Shown here: positions 24,183-25,828 of the stretch, one piece after another | Numbering within the stretch: position 1 is the stretch's first letter | How the letters are laid out: each line of letters begins with the position of its first letter | Source: Halobacteriales archaeon QS_9_70_65 | GTDB taxonomy: Archaea; Halobacteriota; Halobacteria; Halobacteriales; Haloarculaceae | Length of the DNA: 25,828 nucleotides | Reading direction: 5' to 3' | Assembly (NCBI GenBank): GCA_003023535.1 | Contig: PXSC01000180.1 | Coordinates: 1 to 25,828, forward strand | Notes under the pieces: generated by a model | What the model was told of the DNA's origin: nothing | Databases searched by the model: none | What the model saw: the letters and a program-made list of their open reading frames with translations, nothing else | Position numbers and translations under genes: made by a program

Positions 24183-24641
24183 ATGGACCTCGACCGGTTC
24201 GCCGACGACGCACCGGCCGACGACGCGCCGGGCGACGGACGGGTCTGCGTCGTCGCGACCCAACCCGAGACCTTCCAGCGGTGCCGGGACGGCTACTACC
24301 CCGCCCCCCGGTCGTACGACCGCACCCGGGCCGCCTTCGACTACATGGCCTTCTACCGAACGGCGCCGGTGTCGGCGGTCACCCACTACGCCCGGGTGAC
24401 CGACCGAGTCGAACAGCGGCGCGGCCGGCCGGGACCGCTCGACGAGGCCGACTGGAAGGCGCTCATCGACCCCTTCTCCGAGGAGTCCGTCGTCGTCGTC
24501 TTCGAGTTCGACGAGCCGGTGCCGCTGGAGTCGCCGGTCGAAAGCACCGGCGACGCCGTCCGCGGCGCCTGGTACTGCTCAGTGTCGGACCTCCGGACGG
24601 CGGGGACGCTGTCGGCGCTGGCCGACCGCGCCGAGACCTGA
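24183..24641 (+). CDS. Conserved-looking haloarchaeal protein of unknown function (152 aa)
   Basis: 152 residues from ATG 24183. It is not recognised. The sequence is well ordered: VCVVATQPETFQRCRDGYYP, AFDYMAFYRTAPVSAVTHYA, then DEADWKALIDPFSEESVVVV and a terminal GAWYCSVSDLRTAGTLSALA. Conserved-looking Trp, Tyr and Cys residues and a strand-rich core argue for a real folded soluble protein. The segment AVTHYARV looks like a PUA/EVE-type strand, but this is only an impression. It is followed by a membrane HExxH gene after five bases, forming an operon. Confidence 0.7.
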   Translation: MDLDRFADDAPADDAPGDGRVCVVATQPETFQRCRDGYYPAPRSYDRTRAAFDYMAFYRTAPVSAVTHYARVTDRVEQRRGRPGPLDEADWKALIDPFSEESVVVVFEFDEPVPLESPVESTGDAVRGAWYCSVSDLRTAGTLSALADRAET

Positions 24642-24646
24642 ACGGA

Positions 24647-25120
24647 ATGGCCGCCGACCGCTCGCGGGCGCTGCGGGCCGCCGCCGCCGTCGCCGTCCTG
24701 CCGCACGAGCTGGCGCACGCGCTGCCGGCCGCCGCGGCGGGGCTGCGCCCGGAGATCACGGTCCTGCCGGCCTACGAGGGCGACGCGACGCCGCTCGGCC
24801 GGTTCGACGCCGACCTCGATTCCGAGACGCCGGCCTGGGTGGTCCGACTCGTCGCCGTCGCGCCCCTTCTCGTCTACCTGTCCGCGGCGGTCGGGCTCCG
24901 ACTGGCGGTCGCGCCCTCCGGGGCGGCCGCGGTCGTCGCGCTGGCGGCCTGCGCCTACTGGGGGTCGCTGTCGGCCGGCGACGTCGGCGTCGCCGCCGCC
25001 CCCTCGGAGGCGCTGTCGGCCGGCCGGTTCGCTGCCGGCGTCTCCCGCCGCGTCCGGCTGACGGCAGACGTCGTCACCGTCGGGAACACGCTCCTCGTGG
25101 CGGCGATCCTCCTCGTCTGA
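24647..25120 (+). CDS. Small membrane protein with HExxH motif (metalloprotease-like)
   Basis: 157 residues from ATG 24647. LPHELAHALPAAAAG near the N-terminus carries HELAH (His20, Glu21, His24), the zinc-binding and catalytic motif of metallopeptidases such as the M50/DUF3267 membrane families. Two or three hydrophobic segments follow (VVRLVAVAPLLVYLSAAVGL, AAAVVALAACAYWGSL, VVTVGNTLLVAAILLV). The third zinc ligand, often an Asp further on, cannot be assigned with certainty. The protein is shorter than most site-2 proteases. It is probably an inner-membrane peptidase-like protein, co-transcribed with the unknown gene before it. Confidence 0.7.
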   Translation: MAADRSRALRAAAAVAVLPHELAHALPAAAAGLRPEITVLPAYEGDATPLGRFDADLDSETPAWVVRLVAVAPLLVYLSAAVGLRLAVAPSGAAAVVALAACAYWGSLSAGDVGVAAAPSEALSAGRFAAGVSRRVRLTADVVTVGNTLLVAAILLV

Positions 25121-25228
25121 TTGGCCATTGCGATGATTTTCGGCACGGTAGCGAAAACGAGGCTGCTTCGAATTCGACCCCCGGCTCTTTCCACACTCGG
25201 TGATAACGACTCGCAATAATCAGTATAA

Positions 25229-25429
25229 CTACGCCGACCGGAGCCAGTCGGCGACCCGGTCGGCCACGTGGGCGTGACCGGCGTCGTCGGGGGGGACGCC
25301 GCTGACCGTCCGGTCGTGCCACGCCTCGATCGGTCGCGCGACCGGTAGGTGCGTCTCGACGGCCCCCCCCCCCGGCGCGCCCGTCCGGGCGCCGTCGGGG
25401 ACGCTGTCGCCGAGCACGAGGACGTTCAT
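25229..25429 (-). pseudogene. SGNH/GDSL hydrolase with the middle of the gene missing
   Basis: From ATG 25429 the frame reads MNVLVLGDSVPDGARTGAPG, the block I start of an SGNH hydrolase (GDS with nucleophile Ser). Some 25 residues later it shows GVPPDDAGHAHVADRVADWL, the family's C-terminal block V with the catalytic Asp/His (usual DxxHPNxxGH). The whole product has 66 residues against about 180-200 in the family, so blocks II-III and the core are absent, although the frame is kept. A run of eleven C (25363-25373) lies at the join. It cannot be functional as written. Confidence 0.6.
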
Positions 25430-25600
25430 CGTATCCACGGCATGGGCCGCCAGCACAAGACCGCACCGGACTCGGTCGTCGGTGGTGGCCGGTCGCCGTT
25501 CTCTCGACGGGCCGCCGCCGTCGTCGACCCGGCCGGCCGGCGACTCGGCGCCCGAGGCGACCTGCTCGATGGCACTGCTCTACGAGCGTCGTTCGAGAGA
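25430..25600. other. Non-coding spacer
   Basis: No supported gene on either strand; the reading frames have no recognisable motifs. No promoter-like AT patch was seen. Confidence 0.45.
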
Positions 25601-25680
25601 TGGGTCGGGGCGAATTCGAACCGAGTGGAGACGTGCTCGTTTGCTTCGCTCACTGCGCGCGACTCCCCGAGTTCGAATCC
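25601..25680. repeat. Palindromic tRNA-3'-end-like element, copy B
   Basis: TGGGTCGGGGCGAATTCG-type block at 25601-25623, whose minus strand reads like a tRNA T-arm (GGTTCGAATT) followed by an acceptor end CCGACCCA. From memory this fits the 3' end of haloarchaeal tRNA-Val. After about 45 bases an inverted partner GAGTTCGAATCC follows (25669-25680). No full tRNA is present. Confidence 0.5.
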
Positions 25681-25719
25681 ACCGTAGCCACCCGCTCCTC
25701 ACGTCCGCTCGTCGCAGGA

Positions 25720-25783
25720 TGGGTCGGGGCGGATTCGAACCGAAGGAAGACTCGCTCCACTCGTCTTCCAGGGTTGCGAATCC
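25720..25783. repeat. Palindromic tRNA-3'-end-like element, copy C
   Basis: The first 23 bases (25720-25742) repeat those of copy B with one change. A hairpin with arms GGAAGAC/GTCTTCC (25745-25769) and the inverted partner GGGTTGCGAATCC (25771-25783) follow, exactly the plan of copy A. After it no gene is seen up to the window end. Confidence 0.55.
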
Positions 25784-25828
25784 TTCCTCCCCGTTGCGCA
25801 CTTTCGCGGAGCGAGGCGATAGCCGAGC

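Noticed and set aside
25601..25783. Intact tRNA genes on the minus strand
   Set aside because: Only a T-arm and acceptor 3' strand are present; no matching 5' acceptor, D or anticodon arm could be found.

Overview
The window is chromosomal DNA from a haloarchaeon. Evidence: high GC, strongly acidic proteins, leaderless genes about 25-30 nt behind TATA boxes, GTG starts, haloarchaeal-type propionyl-CoA carboxylase (pccA, pccB and the small pccX), archaeal succinyl-CoA ligase, an N(V/L)RNK-type histidine kinase and IS200/IS605-type tnpB elements with a DUF2080-like companion.

Layout. 1-583: 5' part of a LivH-type amino-acid ABC permease (minus), with a palindrome at its start. 749-2558: phosphoglycerate kinase, a GNAT acetyltransferase and tRNA-Thr(UGU), all plus. 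2559-5163: a palindromic tRNA-like element, a 45-aa protein, a histidine kinase with a hole in its ATPase domain, and a frameshifted membrane-protein remnant. 5180-7262: a small zinc-ribbon protein and pccA (minus). 7336-8703: tnpB element 1, with two frameshifts. 8810-11237: an intact PAS histidine kinase (plus) and a Nudix hydrolase (minus). 11238-11782: a gene-free stretch with ten consecutive short palindromes, most with a three-base centre. 11783-13578: pccX and pccB (minus). 13648-16371: a disrupted sodium:neurotransmitter-type symporter, an SDR oxidoreductase (minus) and a glycerophosphodiester phosphodiesterase (plus). 16447-18109: tnpB element 2 (minus, intact tnpB). 18148-20072: sucC-sucD. 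20073-22748: a palindrome-rich spacer, a PQQ-propeller pseudogene, a one-pass membrane protein with a Pro-Thr tail, and scraps including a cysteine-synthase N-terminus. 22749-25120: AlkA-like glycosylase, a zinc-ribbon protein, an unknown protein and a membrane HExxH protein. 25229-25828: a collapsed SGNH hydrolase and two tRNA-3'-end-like repeats.

Central metabolism is well represented: pgk (glycolysis/gluconeogenesis), pccA/B/X (propionyl-CoA to methylmalonyl-CoA) and sucCD (the TCA step downstream of the methylmalonyl-CoA route).

The most unusual features are (1) the chain of three-base-centred palindromes, whose relatives also sit in tnpB element 2 and after sucD; (2) at least nine damaged loci, combining apparent one-base losses with internal gaps of roughly 90-130 bp or more, including an apparently in-frame gap in sucC; (3) two tnpB elements with alignable ends, from which guide-RNA ends and guide positions can be predicted; and (4) tRNA-3'-end-like palindromic units. 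Whether the damage is biological or an assembly artefact cannot be decided from the sequence alone.
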